A stretch of DNA of 64,000 nt from Olegusella massiliensis (GCF_900078545.1 NZ_FLLS01000002.1:248001-312000); one strand, 5' to 3'; counted from the first letter of the stretch, positions 9,421-19,340 are shown. A program made the numbers and translations. The notes: a model not told the origin generated them from the letters alone.

Positions 9421-11772
9421 ATGAGCATAGCTAATATGCCAAGCGGGAAGCCTTCAAAGACTCCTTTGGGATCCGTCAAAGACTTTTCCCGCAAGAAAAG
9501 TGATTTACACAGAGCAGCCCGCGGAAATGCGAGTATTCCGTTTTCTATGGGTATGGTATTGGTAACCTTAGGCGTGGTCTACGGCGACATCGGCACCAGC
9601 CCCATGTATACCATGAAGGCAATTATGGAGGGCAACGGCGGACTCAAAACCATGAGTAGCGACGTGGTTTTAGGCGCTTTATCCCTACTCATTTGGACCA
9701 TTACCTTAATTACAACGGTGAAATATGTTCTTATTGCCATGAAGGCAGATAACCACAATGAAGGCGGTATTTTTGCTCTCTACAGCCTCGTGAGACACTG
9801 TAGCAAGTGGCTACTCTTCCCTGCTATGGTGGGTGGAGCAGCGCTCTTGGCAGACGGCATCCTCACTCCTGCCGTCACGGTAACGACAGCTATCGAGGGC
9901 TTACGAACTATTGATGTGGTCTACAACATCATTGGTGATAATCAACATATTGTTATTGGCATCACTATTACCATTCTCTGCGCACTTTTTATGATTCAAC
10001 GCGCAGGCACCTCTACCATCGGTAAAGCCTTTGGGCCCGTCATGACTTTGTGGTTTGGCTTTTTAGCAGCCATTGGTTTGATGAATATCATTACTACAGG
10101 AAATTGGGGAGTGCTGCGCGCACTCAATCCTATGCGTGGTGTTATCTTCCTTTTTTCGGATATCAATGCAGCAGGTCTCATGGTACTGGGCAATGTCTTC
10201 CTCTGCACCACTGGCGCCGAGGCATTGTATTCGGATATGGGCCACGTTGGTAAGTCAAACATCTATGCAAGTTGGCCTTTTGTAAAGCTCTGCTTGATTT
10301 TTAACTATCTTGGTCAGGGTGCCTTTATTTTGGCAAATAGGGGTAATACTGGTTTGTATGGCATTGAGCAACTCAATCCCTTCTTCGAGATGGTGCCCGA
10401 AAACCTCCGCATATTTGCCGTCATTCTTTCAACCTTAGCCGCCATTATCGCCTCTCAGGCACTCATTACTGGCTCTTTCTCCATCGTTAGCGAGGCTATC
10501 CACCTTGATCTGATGCCCCACCTTAAAATCATTTATCCTTCCAATACCAAAGGTCAGCTCTACATTCCTTTGGTCAACGCCATCATTTGGGTTGGCTGCA
10601 TCTTTGTTGTGCTGCTCTTTAGGACATCCAGTCATATGGAAGCCGCATACGGTCTGGCGATTACGGCAACTATGCTCATGACCACCGTTTTGCTTTTTGT
10701 CTATCTCCATACCATCCGTCACAAGCCATTAATTGCCTATGTATTCCTTGCTTTCTTTATTGCACTTGAAGCTATGTTCTTTGTCTCTAGCCTGACAAAA
10801 TTCCTACACGGCGGCTACTTCACGGTACTCATGGCGGCAACGATTTTCTTTGTCATGTATGTTTGGCGCCGCGGCACTGCTATCGAACGTACGCAGACGG
10901 TCTATTTGCCCGTCAACAAGTACATCGACCAGCTCCGTGACCTTAGTCACGACGAAAGCTATTTTCTTACAGCAGATAATCTGGTGTTCCTTACAAACGA
11001 TTCCAGTCCCGATAAACTCGACCGCGATATTCTCTACTCAATTTTGAACAAGCAACCCAAACGTGCTCGCGCGTACTACTTCCTTAACGTGAAGGTTACT
11101 GACGAGCCTCGCACGCTCTCATACTCGGTCAACAATTTTGGCACCGATTTTGTCTTTAAGGTACAGCTCCGTCTGGGCTTTCGCGTTAATCAGCGTGTGA
11201 ACCAGTATCTTTATCAGATTGTCTCTGATCTTGTAGGGTCTGGTCAGCTGGCTCCACAACCGCACCGCTACTCCATCTACCGTAATGCCAGCAGTATTGG
11301 TGACTTCCGTTTTTGCATGCTGCGCAAGGAAATTTCGCCTGAATCTGAAATCTCGGGTGGCAATGCTGGCATCTTGACGGCAAAGTACGCTATCCGCCGT
11401 TTCTGCGGCTCCCCCGCCCGTTGGTATGGCCTAGAAAACTCTTCCAATATCATCGAATACGTGCCACTGTTTGCCAAAACAAAGCACACACACAAGCTTA
11501 CCCGCGAGCCTTACAAGCGCACCATTAAGCGTGGCAATACCGGAGCTTCTGCGCCAGTTGTCACTGTCCCTGAAGTCAAAGCTGAGGACGAAGAAAGCGA
11601 TGTCTTTAGTGACGAGCTGCGCAAAGCTCGCGAGGAAGCAACACAAGCCGCAGCCACTACCCTTATCGGTGGCGATACCGCAAGCTTCCAGCCACTGGTA
11701 ATTGACGAAGATGCCGAAGATGATGATCTGCTTGCCGATGGCGAACTGGGCCGCGAAGAAGACATCGACTAA
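9421..11772 (+). CDS. kup: KUP family potassium uptake protein
   Basis: A 783-residue low-affinity K+/H+ symporter. The signature GVVYGDIGTSPMYTMK lies close to the N-terminus, followed by about twelve membrane helices and a cytosolic C-terminal domain of more than 250 residues that ends in an acidic tail (DEDAEDDD). The start at 9421 has GGAG four bases upstream; an ATG 45 bases earlier and another 15 bases later are alternatives. Promoter sequence must lie in the 239-bp divergent gap with the peptidase gene. The gene is monocistronic and convergent with citrate synthase. Confidence 0.93.
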   Translation: MSIANMPSGKPSKTPLGSVKDFSRKKSDLHRAARGNASIPFSMGMVLVTLGVVYGDIGTSPMYTMKAIMEGNGGLKTMSSDVVLGALSLLIWTITLITTVKYVLIAMKADNHNEGGIFALYSLVRHCSKWLLFPAMVGGAALLADGILTPAVTVTTAIEGLRTIDVVYNIIGDNQHIVIGITITILCALFMIQRAGTSTIGKAFGPVMTLWFGFLAAIGLMNIITTGNWGVLRALNPMRGVIFLFSDINAAGLMVLGNVFLCTTGAEALYSDMGHVGKSNIYASWPFVKLCLIFNYLGQGAFILANRGNTGLYGIEQLNPFFEMVPENLRIFAVILSTLAAIIASQALITGSFSIVSEAIHLDLMPHLKIIYPSNTKGQLYIPLVNAIIWVGCIFVVLLFRTSSHMEAAYGLAITATMLMTTVLLFVYLHTIRHKPLIAYVFLAFFIALEAMFFVSSLTKFLHGGYFTVLMAATIFFVMYVWRRGTAIERTQTVYLPVNKYIDQLRDLSHDESYFLTADNLVFLTNDSSPDKLDRDILYSILNKQPKRARAYYFLNVKVTDEPRTLSYSVNNFGTDFVFKVQLRLGFRVNQRVNQYLYQIVSDLVGSGQLAPQPHRYSIYRNASSIGDFRFCMLRKEISPESEISGGNAGILTAKYAIRRFCGSPARWYGLENSSNIIEYVPLFAKTKHTHKLTREPYKRTIKRGNTGASAPVVTVPEVKAEDEESDVFSDELRKAREEATQAAATTLIGGDTASFQPLVIDEDAEDDDLLADGELGREEDID

Positions 11773-11973
11773 ACACGTACAGATATATGCGTACATCGCG
11801 TACGCGCCGTCTTGGCGCCTGCATAGCTAAGGTTAAGCAATCCTTTCATATGCAGGCGTTCAAAACGCTACCAAGTGGCTTGAGAAGCCTCAAATAAAAA
11901 TTGCTGCGCGACTGCTTATTGAGCCTGATGTGGAGGGACAGCAGCGAGAACTTGAGTAAGACCGATAAGAAGG
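11773..11973. other. Convergent intergenic gap with inverted repeat
   Basis: Between the convergent transporter and citrate synthase genes an inverted repeat pairs GCGCCTGCATA (about 11815) with TATGCAGGCGT (about 11852) around a long AT-rich loop. No U-tract makes a textbook terminator. No gene is seen. Confidence 0.5.
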
Positions 11974-13584
11974 TTAACGCTCAGCAAGGGGCACATAGGC
12001 TTGATTAGTCATATAGGAGTTATAAGCAGGACGAATAATGCGAGCAGCACCATACATTTCTTCCATGCGATGTGATGCCCATCCAGCCAGACGTGCCAAC
12101 GCAAAAATAGGCGTATAGAGCTCCTCGGGTACACCAAGCATCGAATAGACAAAACCTGAATACAAATCAATGTTGGCACAAATCGCCTTATCTGTACCAC
12201 GAACCTCTTTCATGAGTTCAGGCCCCATACGTTCAATGGATTTGATGAGGCCCAGTCGCCCATCATCACCCTTTTTGTGAGCAAGTTTTTCAGCATAGGT
12301 ACGCACCACTTCAGCACGAGGATCGGTCTTGGAATAAACCGCATGCCCCAAGCCATAAATCAAGCCGCTACCATCAAAGGCTTCCCCTTTGAGAATGCGT
12401 GTAAGATAACATGCCAGCTCGTCCTCGTCATCCCAATCATTCACGTTTTGGGCAATGTTATCAATCATGTGCGAAACCTGCGCGTTTGCACCGCCATGCT
12501 TAGGACCTTTAAGCGAACCAAGCGCACTGGCATAGGCAGAATAGGCATCTGTTGCCGACGATGACAACACGCGGCACGTAAAGGTCGAGTTGTTACCACC
12601 ACCATGTTCAGCGTGTAGCATAAGCATAACGTCAAGCATGCGTGCCTCATCAACGCTAAAGCCCTCATCGCCACGAAGGATATCAAGGACCGTTTCGGCC
12701 ATGGAGTAATCTTCACGTGCGGGAGGCACCAGTAGCTGGCGGTTTTCCTCAGATGCACGATACGCCTCGGCGGCAACCGCTGCCATACGCGGCCAGCGAC
12801 CAAGCAGAGATACTGCCACATCAATCTCATGTTCAGGCGAGGTATCATCAGGTATGGGGTCAAAGGCATAGAGCATGAGCGTTGCACGCTGCAATACATT
12901 CATGATGGAATGGCTGTAAGTCGCCCGCGGAAAGCCGCGCAAAAAACTATCCGGTAGCTGACGCCTCATACCAATACGAGCTTTGAAATCATCCAGTTCC
13001 TCGGCGGAGGGCAGAGAACCCGAAAGTAGCAGGTAAGCAACCTCTTCATAGCCAAAACGATCTTCATTAGTTGCACCATGTACTAAATCAGCAATATCAT
13101 AGCCACGCAGGGTCAGACGCCCTTCATCAGGCACTACCCAGCCGTCAACTTTGTTGTATCCATGCACATTAGAAATCGTGGTGAGACCCACTAAAACGCC
13201 TGAGCCATCAGAATTGCGCAAGCCACGTTTGACATCATAGCGCTGATAAAGCTTTGCCGGCACCTTGTTGACTTTATCCATGCCGTGATACAGCTGATCG
13301 GCAACACCTGTAGTACCCATCACTTCCGATGGCATGGGATACGGATCGCGCATATGATCAAACGCTGAGGTTCCTGTCTCCGTCAGACGATGACGCACTG
13401 ACTCACCCAACGGTGTATCAAGACCACCATCCGCCTCAATGCGCTTCACACGCTTGAGGCGACGAGAAATCTCGCGCATATCTTTGTCAGCACGCTCATC
13501 AGCAGGCATACCATGGTCGCTCTGCTTGCCATGATTTTTATTGATAGCTGTGTTGTTCTTTTTTTCGACTTCATTTGCGGCCAT
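11974..13584 (-). CDS. gltA: Citrate synthase
   Basis: A 536-residue citrate synthase, condensing acetyl-CoA and oxaloacetate. The catalytic histidines are visible in EHGGGNNSTFTCRVLSSS and GLGHAVYS, and the catalytic aspartate in NIDLYSGFVY. The family usually has about 370-440 residues; here the first hundred form an extension, beginning with a charged low-complexity stretch of about 45 residues. The start has GAGGGGACC upstream and lies 14 bp after the ACT-domain gene, so both are probably one transcript. A methylcitrate synthase activity cannot be excluded from sequence alone. Confidence 0.93.
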   Translation of the reverse strand: MAANEVEKKNNTAINKNHGKQSDHGMPADERADKDMREISRRLKRVKRIEADGGLDTPLGESVRHRLTETGTSAFDHMRDPYPMPSEVMGTTGVADQLYHGMDKVNKVPAKLYQRYDVKRGLRNSDGSGVLVGLTTISNVHGYNKVDGWVVPDEGRLTLRGYDIADLVHGATNEDRFGYEEVAYLLLSGSLPSAEELDDFKARIGMRRQLPDSFLRGFPRATYSHSIMNVLQRATLMLYAFDPIPDDTSPEHEIDVAVSLLGRWPRMAAVAAEAYRASEENRQLLVPPAREDYSMAETVLDILRGDEGFSVDEARMLDVMLMLHAEHGGGNNSTFTCRVLSSSATDAYSAYASALGSLKGPKHGGANAQVSHMIDNIAQNVNDWDDEDELACYLTRILKGEAFDGSGLIYGLGHAVYSKTDPRAEVVRTYAEKLAHKKGDDGRLGLIKSIERMGPELMKEVRGTDKAICANIDLYSGFVYSMLGVPEELYTPIFALARLAGWASHRMEEMYGAARIIRPAYNSYMTNQAYVPLAER

Positions 13585-13598
13585 GCTGGTCCCCTCGC

Positions 13599-13895
13599 CT
13601 ACAGCCGATACATATAACGAAAGACATCCTCACGCTGCAGCATTATCTGCACACCGAGCTGCTCTTGGAGCTCGGCTAGACGAGACTGAAGATCGGCAAA
13701 GTCACTTTCTCCTGCGCTTAAATCCACCAACATAGTCATGGTAAAAATGCCCTGAAGAATGGTCTGGGAAATATCTAAGATATTGGCATCTGCTTGCGCT
13801 AAAACTGTAGAAACCGCCGCAACGATGCCAGGACGGTCTGAACCCAAAACGCTCACCACCGCACGGTTTGTCTGCTCGCCCATCTGTGAAGCCAT
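13599..13895 (-). CDS. ACT-domain protein of the UPF0237 type
   Basis: A 98-residue stand-alone ACT domain. The opening RAVVSVLGSDRPGIVAAVS and ANILDISQTI match the small-ligand-binding ACT fold of UPF0237/GcvR-like proteins, which sense amino acids or related metabolites. It is directly upstream of citrate synthase in the same direction with a 14-bp gap, so an allosteric or regulatory link to that gene is possible (inference). Shine-Dalgarno GGAGGATGAGC precedes the ATG. Confidence 0.88.
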   Translation of the reverse strand: MASQMGEQTNRAVVSVLGSDRPGIVAAVSTVLAQADANILDISQTILQGIFTMTMLVDLSAGESDFADLQSRLAELQEQLGVQIMLQREDVFRYMYRL

Positions 13896-14088
13896 AGCTC
13901 ATCCTCCTCAAATATGCTGCAATATCGCATGCTCTGTGTACATCATGTTCAAGCTATCCTATTTTAGCGGCTCCCATGTTCTGCTCATATATGGCTACCT
14001 ATACTGTTTCTAAAGCGAAACTCTTTTTGCTTTTATGTGGCACAAGCTGCACGTTTATAACCTGCATTGCAACAGGAGAGGAGCCGAT

Positions 14089-15279
14089 ATGAACGATTTT
14101 GAGTGGATGTCGCCCACAAAGTTTGTTTTTGGCCACAATGCTGAGAAAAAAGTTGGTGGTTGGGCAGATGGCGAAGGATACAAAAAGGCTCTTGTACTGT
14201 ATGGCAAAGGTCATGTCCTACGTTCTGGCCTGCTCGATACCGTAATAACCTCACTTGATGAGGCAGGTATTGCTCATGTTGAGCTGGGCGGTGTACGCCC
14301 TAACCCTGAAGTAAATCTCGTGCGCCAAGCTGTTGAGCTTGCACGTAATGAGCAGGTCGACTTTATACTCGCCGTAGGTGGAGGCTCCGTGATTGACACG
14401 GCCAAAGCTTGCGCCATAACTGTCCCTAATGATTGGGATGTATGGGAGTTCTTTGCTCATGGCAATCCATTGCCCAAAGTTAAAGCATTAGCGGTAGCAA
14501 GTGTGCTCACCATTCCTGCTGCAGGTTCTGAAGCTTCAAACTCCTGCGTCATTTCTAACGATGAGCTGGGGCTCAAAAAAGGAATCAACGGTGACAATAT
14601 TCGCTGCAAGGCAGCCTTTATGAACCCTGAGCTCACGCTTAGCCTACCTGCGTATCAAACTTTTGCAGGCGTCACCGATATGATGATTCATATCATCGAG
14701 CGTGCGTTTTCTGCATCTGGTGACGTACCAGTAACTGATGGTATCGCTTTTTCTCTACTGCGTACCATCCGTTCGGCAGCTCTTGTGGTACTACGCGATC
14801 CTAACAACTACGACGCACGCGCTAGTTTAATGTGGGCATCAACTCTGGCCCATAACGGCCTATGCGGTAATGGCCGCGTTGAAGATTGGTCATCTCATGG
14901 CCTGGAACATGTCTTATCCGCGCTAAAGACCGAAGTTACCCATGGGGCCGGCCTTGCCGTTATTGTTCCTGCTTGGCTACGTCATTGTTACCGGCAAAAC
15001 CCCGCACGCGTAGCGCGTTTAGGTGCAGAGGTCTTTGGTGTTGCTCAGACGGGCTCCCTCCAAACCGATGCTCTAGCCGCAATTGATGCTCTACAGGATT
15101 TTTTCTGCACGATTGGCATGCCCCGCTATCTTGATGAGTTTGGCTTTGTTCCTGCAGATGTAGATCAGCTAGTAGAAGGTCTACGCACTCATAAAGGCGA
15201 TCACGTGGGTTCGTTCAAACGAATGAATATGGATGATGTGCGTGCCATTTATAGTTCAGCTTTTGCAACTCAAGATTAG
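14089..15279 (+). CDS. Iron-containing alcohol dehydrogenase (BdhA/YqhD-like)
   Basis: A 396-residue group III alcohol dehydrogenase. The NAD(P)-binding GGGSVIDTAKA is followed by metal-binding residues in the usual order: Asp and His in GVTDMMIHIIE, His in SSHGLEHVL and His in THGAGLAV. The N-terminus NDFEWMSPTKFVFG is typical of butanol-dehydrogenase/YqhD-type enzymes that reduce aldehydes with NADPH. The ATG at 14089 has GGAGAGGAG upstream and was preferred over an earlier in-frame ATG. A strong terminator follows. Likely role is aldehyde reduction or fermentative alcohol formation. Confidence 0.92.
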   Translation: MNDFEWMSPTKFVFGHNAEKKVGGWADGEGYKKALVLYGKGHVLRSGLLDTVITSLDEAGIAHVELGGVRPNPEVNLVRQAVELARNEQVDFILAVGGGSVIDTAKACAITVPNDWDVWEFFAHGNPLPKVKALAVASVLTIPAAGSEASNSCVISNDELGLKKGINGDNIRCKAAFMNPELTLSLPAYQTFAGVTDMMIHIIERAFSASGDVPVTDGIAFSLLRTIRSAALVVLRDPNNYDARASLMWASTLAHNGLCGNGRVEDWSSHGLEHVLSALKTEVTHGAGLAVIVPAWLRHCYRQNPARVARLGAEVFGVAQTGSLQTDALAAIDALQDFFCTIGMPRYLDEFGFVPADVDQLVEGLRTHKGDHVGSFKRMNMDDVRAIYSSAFATQD

Positions 15280-15316
15280 CGGGCCGTCGCGACAGTCAAT
15301 CACACATTTAACTAAC

Positions 15317-15354
15317 AAAATAGCCGCAGGTCTTCAAGACTGCGGCTATTTTTT
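15317..15354 (+). terminator. Rho-independent terminator
   Basis: A stem of at least eleven base pairs (AATAGCCGCAG pairing with CTGCGGCTATT) followed by TTTT lies 38 bp after the alcohol dehydrogenase stop. A-rich sequence on the other side means it could also stop transcription from the carD side. Confidence 0.9.
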
Positions 15355-15444
15355 ATAAAAAGCTGTTTAGAGTAAAGACGTTAGCGCAGGGCATCAGCCT
15401 TTTTAACTCGCGTCATCTACAAAGTAAGGCAGACTGTTTAACTG

Positions 15445-15945
15445 TTAGTTGTCTTCTGGATTTTCTCCTTCAGAAGCCACAAAAAGCATCGTGACATCCT
15501 CTGGTGTCTTGTCCAAAGCAACTGCAAGCTCAGTCAGTGAGCGTTTGCGGGCCTTTTTTAGAATGCGCTCATAAGCTACAGGCGGTTTTTTGCCAGCTGC
15601 CTTGAGATTTTCAATACGCTGACGAAAGGTCTTAACAATACGCACGGAATCGCGGCAGTCCCCATAGCGAATCTCATCGGTAAAGTACTGTTCTTCAAGG
15701 GCATTACTGCGCTCTTTATGGGACTCAGGAGCCATCGTAGGATAATCATCAATAATCTCGACAGCCTCATCGTGGCTCAAGATAGGCCGCAAAGCATCTT
15801 CGCGCGCAATTGGAAAACTAATACGCATAGGATTTCGCTGACCAACAGGGGTCAGCATATAAGAGCTCATTGGCTCATCAACAATCCCCTTGATCTGGCA
15901 GACACCTTGACCGGGATGAACGATGAACTCTCCAACCTCAAACAT
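15445..15945 (-). CDS. carD: CarD family transcriptional regulator
   Basis: A 166-residue CarD/CdnL protein. The N-terminal Tudor-like RNA-polymerase-interacting domain is clear from FEVGEFIVHPGQGVCQI; the C-terminal half is helical and basic (KKARKRSLTELAVAL), as expected for the domain that contacts promoter DNA upstream of -10. Known members bind the RNAP beta subunit and stabilise open complexes, affecting rRNA and global transcription. Standard length and a single-gene context. Confidence 0.93.
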   Translation of the reverse strand: MFEVGEFIVHPGQGVCQIKGIVDEPMSSYMLTPVGQRNPMRISFPIAREDALRPILSHDEAVEIIDDYPTMAPESHKERSNALEEQYFTDEIRYGDCRDSVRIVKTFRQRIENLKAAGKKPPVAYERILKKARKRSLTELAVALDKTPEDVTMLFVASEGENPEDN

Positions 15946-16065
15946 GTATAAACCCCCACCTCAACTACTAATATTGCTATCAATACTAGCACGCCAAGGC
16001 AGAAAAATAATATTTTTTGCGTTTAACCCTTACAAAAAGCATCAATTTACGCTATTTTATTGCAT

Positions 16066-17982
16066 TTACTCTTTTTCATAGATTTGAGTTACCCAAGAAA
16101 CAAACTTTTCTTCAGCATTACCCTCGCATTCAGCAAGCTCAAATCCTGCCCCCCATACCGGCATAAAAGCAACCTCTTTAATGCCCTTATAGGCCTTAAG
16201 TGCCAGTGTCAAGTTGACTTCATCAGCAAAGGAAGTCATATTCGAGAAGAGACCTGCGTTGATACGCCAATAAGGTGCTGCCTTGACATTGTCATCTCTC
16301 TTGGAATTATCCGCAATGAAGTGCAGAGGGCTCATCATCTGAACGCGACTTGCCACATCCAGCTCAAAGGTATCGGTTTTGCTAAGGTCTTCTTTCCAAT
16401 CAAAAGCATACTTAACATCCCAGTCTTTGAGTTTGCTATAGCTATCCTGATGGGCAGCAATTTGTTCAGCCATAATTTGGTCAAAGTGCAGCGAAGTTTC
16501 TTCACCTACACCAAAGAGCTGATTGATGATCGAGGAGCGGTCGCAAGCATCAAAGGCACCTACCGTATGCTGTGCAGGCCGACAAGCTTCAACGAAATCC
16601 CAGAGATTGGTTACATTTGCCCGTTGTGCTGTAGCACTATAAACCAACCAACGTGTTTTAGCAGTAAGGGATCCAACGTAGCTCTCGATAGAATCATAGA
16701 CCGTCGACTGTACCGTTCTTACGCCACTGGAAGTGTTGGCGTTTGTATTGCTAGAGCTCGCATCGCTCGCTGCATCACTTGCAGCTGCAACACTTGCATA
16801 GTTATTCTTTGCCAAAGTTGGATCACCCGGAAAAAGCGGAGTATTTTGATCTGTCGGCGTATAGGTATAGGGAAATGCTGTGGACGAGAAGAACTTGCTT
16901 GCGGCAGCTTCTACCAAACCTAACAGGTAGTCGTAGTAAGTACCCGAGATGAGCGAACCGTCTTCAGCTGCATCCAAACTGAGCGGTTTACCTTCTTCAT
17001 CAAGCAGACCTAGCTTATTGACATACTTACCATACGCGGTGGCAAGATCTGTCGAGAGCGCTTGACCAAAGCTTCCCTCTGCACGAGCGCCTTCATGTGA
17101 GAACTGACCCATCATCCATTCGTAAGATGCGTCGGCAGCATCAAGCGCTGTGATAGGACACCATGCACCAACACCTTGGATGGCATCAGAAAGAGCCTTA
17201 CCCTCTTTTCCATCATGCATTGCGGCACCAATTTGTGTGAGATAAGGCTCAAACTCAGAAGAATCACCCGAGCTGCCAAGGCAAGCGGCAATGCCACCAC
17301 CACCGCCAAAACCGAAGGCAAAGATTCGATTTGTGTTGCCTGGCAAAAGATCTTTGTTGTAGCGCAAATAACGTATTGCTGCTTTGAGATCGACTACAGG
17401 CCATGGGGAGCCACCTGCAATAAGCTCAGAAGTATTGCTTTGTGCTATTGCTGAACGGCCCCGGAAACCAGCATAAACATAAATAAGACCTGCCGATAGA
17501 TAGCGCGTAAGACCGGTATAAGAAAAGCCTGTCGGGCATGCTTGAGCCTCAAAACGTGCAGAGTTGAGTGGCATCATAATGGGAGCGGTAGCTGCGGTAA
17601 AAGAGGCAATCTTTGCATCAGGCAGCAGTGTGCATTCGTAGCTCCCATTAAGGCGTTTCTTGCCTTCAAAATATGGACCGGGGACAAAAATCGCAAGAGA
17701 CTCATAAGCTTCAGTTGCAGGATGCAAACAATAAGGCACGCCAAGCTGGTAATAGCAGTCAAATGTCGTGTCGTAGCTCCATGCACCCATATCAAGCTCA
17801 AGCGCTGCAAACTCTTTGAGATCAATTTCAGCGGCAACAGAACCTTGAGAAGTCTTTGGATTGTTTTGCTTGTCTTCATCCTTATTGATAAACCAAGAAA
17901 AATTGGGCTGGGCGCAGGCGCTAAGACCTGCCATAGTTGCAGCCGATGCCACTCCAAGGAATGTCCTCCTGCTTACACCCAT
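16066..17982 (-). CDS. Tat-exported tannase/esterase-like protein, probable pseudoenzyme
   Basis: A 638-residue protein beginning with a twin-arginine signal (VSRRTFLG) and a lipobox-like LSAC at about residues 20-23, so it is probably an exported lipoprotein. The body (GVGAWCPITALDAADASYEW) resembles bacterial subtype-B tannases and feruloyl-esterase-like alpha/beta-hydrolases. Where those carry a GxSxG nucleophile elbow this one reads FAFGFGGGGG, and where they have a C-terminal catalytic His (GQGH type) it reads VWGAGFELAE. The start at 17982 has GGGGAGG upstream. I infer a fold retained for binding rather than catalysis; the family match is from memory and moderate. Confidence 0.68.
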   Translation of the reverse strand: MGVSRRTFLGVASAATMAGLSACAQPNFSWFINKDEDKQNNPKTSQGSVAAEIDLKEFAALELDMGAWSYDTTFDCYYQLGVPYCLHPATEAYESLAIFVPGPYFEGKKRLNGSYECTLLPDAKIASFTAATAPIMMPLNSARFEAQACPTGFSYTGLTRYLSAGLIYVYAGFRGRSAIAQSNTSELIAGGSPWPVVDLKAAIRYLRYNKDLLPGNTNRIFAFGFGGGGGIAACLGSSGDSSEFEPYLTQIGAAMHDGKEGKALSDAIQGVGAWCPITALDAADASYEWMMGQFSHEGARAEGSFGQALSTDLATAYGKYVNKLGLLDEEGKPLSLDAAEDGSLISGTYYDYLLGLVEAAASKFFSSTAFPYTYTPTDQNTPLFPGDPTLAKNNYASVAAASDAASDASSSNTNANTSSGVRTVQSTVYDSIESYVGSLTAKTRWLVYSATAQRANVTNLWDFVEACRPAQHTVGAFDACDRSSIINQLFGVGEETSLHFDQIMAEQIAAHQDSYSKLKDWDVKYAFDWKEDLSKTDTFELDVASRVQMMSPLHFIADNSKRDDNVKAAPYWRINAGLFSNMTSFADEVNLTLALKAYKGIKEVAFMPVWGAGFELAECEGNAEEKFVSWVTQIYEKE

Positions 17983-18122
17983 TGTTGCCTCCCCAAAGCC
18001 AAAACTTATCGAATTGCGCATTTGATACCTTATAGTTTGCACAATTTTGCGTCCTAATTCGTCTATTGTAGACGGAGAATGAGTTTTCACGAGAGACCTA
18101 CATGGCGTGTAAGGGGCTTCCT

Positions 18123-18530
18123 ATGCTGAAGTGGTTCAAACGCGCAAATGGAATGCAACAAAATGAAGTCCAAGAGACTGCTGATGTAGATACTGCACGC
18201 TCAGATATACACAAACAAGCAGACCTTGGAGACGCTGACACAGCAACGCTACGACGTGTACATTTTGTTTTTCGTGGACAAGTACAAGGAGTTGGCTTTC
18301 GTTGGAACGCACGTAACTGTGCTAACGATTTGGGGCTATGTGGTTGGATACGCAACGAATGGGACGGCTCGGTCACGATGGAACTACAGGGCAACTCCGA
18401 ACGCATTGCGCGCTTCCTTACCCTCTTTAACCAACAGTATCGCCATTTTCAAATCGATTATGTTATCGACGAAAAGGAAGATATCCCTCTTCGTCAGGAT
18501 GAAAGCGAGTTTAAAGTAATTTTTAGCTAG
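18123..18530 (+). CDS. acyP: Acylphosphatase
   Basis: A 135-residue protein whose last 90 residues form an acylphosphatase domain: GQVQGVGFRW contains the phosphate-binding loop and catalytic Arg, and GWIRNEWDGSV the catalytic Asn. It hydrolyses acyl phosphates such as acetyl phosphate or carbamoyl phosphate. An extra 45-residue charged N-terminal region (WFKRANGMQQ onwards) is unusual for the family. The start at 18123 follows AAGGGG; an ATG 21 bases upstream is less well placed. Divergent from the exported tannase-like gene. Confidence 0.9.
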   Translation: MLKWFKRANGMQQNEVQETADVDTARSDIHKQADLGDADTATLRRVHFVFRGQVQGVGFRWNARNCANDLGLCGWIRNEWDGSVTMELQGNSERIARFLTLFNQQYRHFQIDYVIDEKEDIPLRQDESEFKVIFS

Positions 18531-18566
18531 AGATGACTAGATAACCAGACGCGATGCTATGCAGTC

Positions 18567-19340
18567 CTAATCATCAATCTCAAGCTTTTCGATAACTGGC
18601 TGATCATCTTTGGCAATAGAACCGTTGCTATCTGTAGGTTTTGCTTGTTTGCAAATCTCGTCGACAACATCCATGCCATCAGTAACATGGCCAAAGGCAG
18701 CATACTGCCCATCAAGAGACTCCTGATAGCTTTGCATAATAAAGAATTGCGATGAGGCAGAATCGTTGTCTTGGGCGCGCGCCATCGCGATAGTACCGCG
18801 CGTTAACAGGAGCTTGTTGTCAATCCCATTAGCACTAAACTCTCCTTTGATTGTGCGGTCAGCACCGCCAGTTCCGTCGCCCTTGGGGTCACCGCCTTGC
18901 ATCATAAAATCCTCGATAATGCGATGGAAGGTAAGGCCGTTGTAGAAGCCATCCTTTGCCAAACGACAGAAGTTGCTAACGGTAATAGGTGCAGAATCTG
19001 CATCTAAAACAAGCTGGATTGTTCCGTAATCCTTGATGATAAGCGTGGCATGATGGGTTCCACGACCAAATTCATCATCAGGAGCAACCGCGGTAATAGT
19101 GCTTGCATTTTTGTCTTGAGCAGTACCTGCAAGAGGATCGGTTTTTATTTGGGTTGAGGTAGTGGAGCCTTGCTCAGTGTGGGCAGAGCCGCTGGATGTG
19201 ACGGTTGAATCTTGAGAGGAACAGGCAGTTAATGCAGTCAAGGAAGCAAGGCTGCCTGCGGCAATACTTGCCAAAAATGTCCTTCTTGAAAGAGTGAGCA
19301 GCTCTAGGGAACTGCGTGGGGTAGTTTTATTATTCAGCAT
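18567..19340 (-). CDS. Exported cyclophilin-type peptidyl-prolyl isomerase lipoprotein
   Basis: A 257-residue protein with a Tat-like signal (SRRTFLAS, residues 18-25) running into a lipobox LTAC, then a Ser/Thr-rich linker and a cyclophilin domain. The active-site block FHRIIEDFMMQGGDP and later QFFIMQ are clear. It should be a membrane-anchored foldase helping proteins outside the cytoplasm. Convergent with acylphosphatase. The Tat plus lipobox design matches the tannase-like protein upstream, suggesting this organism often exports folded lipoproteins. Confidence 0.92.
   Translation of the reverse strand: MLNNKTTPRSSLELLTLSRRTFLASIAAGSLASLTALTACSSQDSTVTSSGSAHTEQGSTTSTQIKTDPLAGTAQDKNASTITAVAPDDEFGRGTHHATLIIKDYGTIQLVLDADSAPITVSNFCRLAKDGFYNGLTFHRIIEDFMMQGGDPKGDGTGGADRTIKGEFSANGIDNKLLLTRGTIAMARAQDNDSASSQFFIMQSYQESLDGQYAAFGHVTDGMDVVDEICKQAKPTDSNGSIAKDDQPVIEKLEIDD

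Noticed and set aside
11811-11865. Inverted repeat after the potassium transporter as a riboswitch or terminator
   Set aside because: It lies downstream of both convergent genes, so it cannot be a leader riboswitch, and it lacks a U-tract.
16060-16923. A 287-codon plus-strand frame opposite the tannase-like gene
   Set aside because: It is antisense to a gene with a clear Tat signal, ribosome site and coding pattern; the frame lacks a plausible start signal and any domain.
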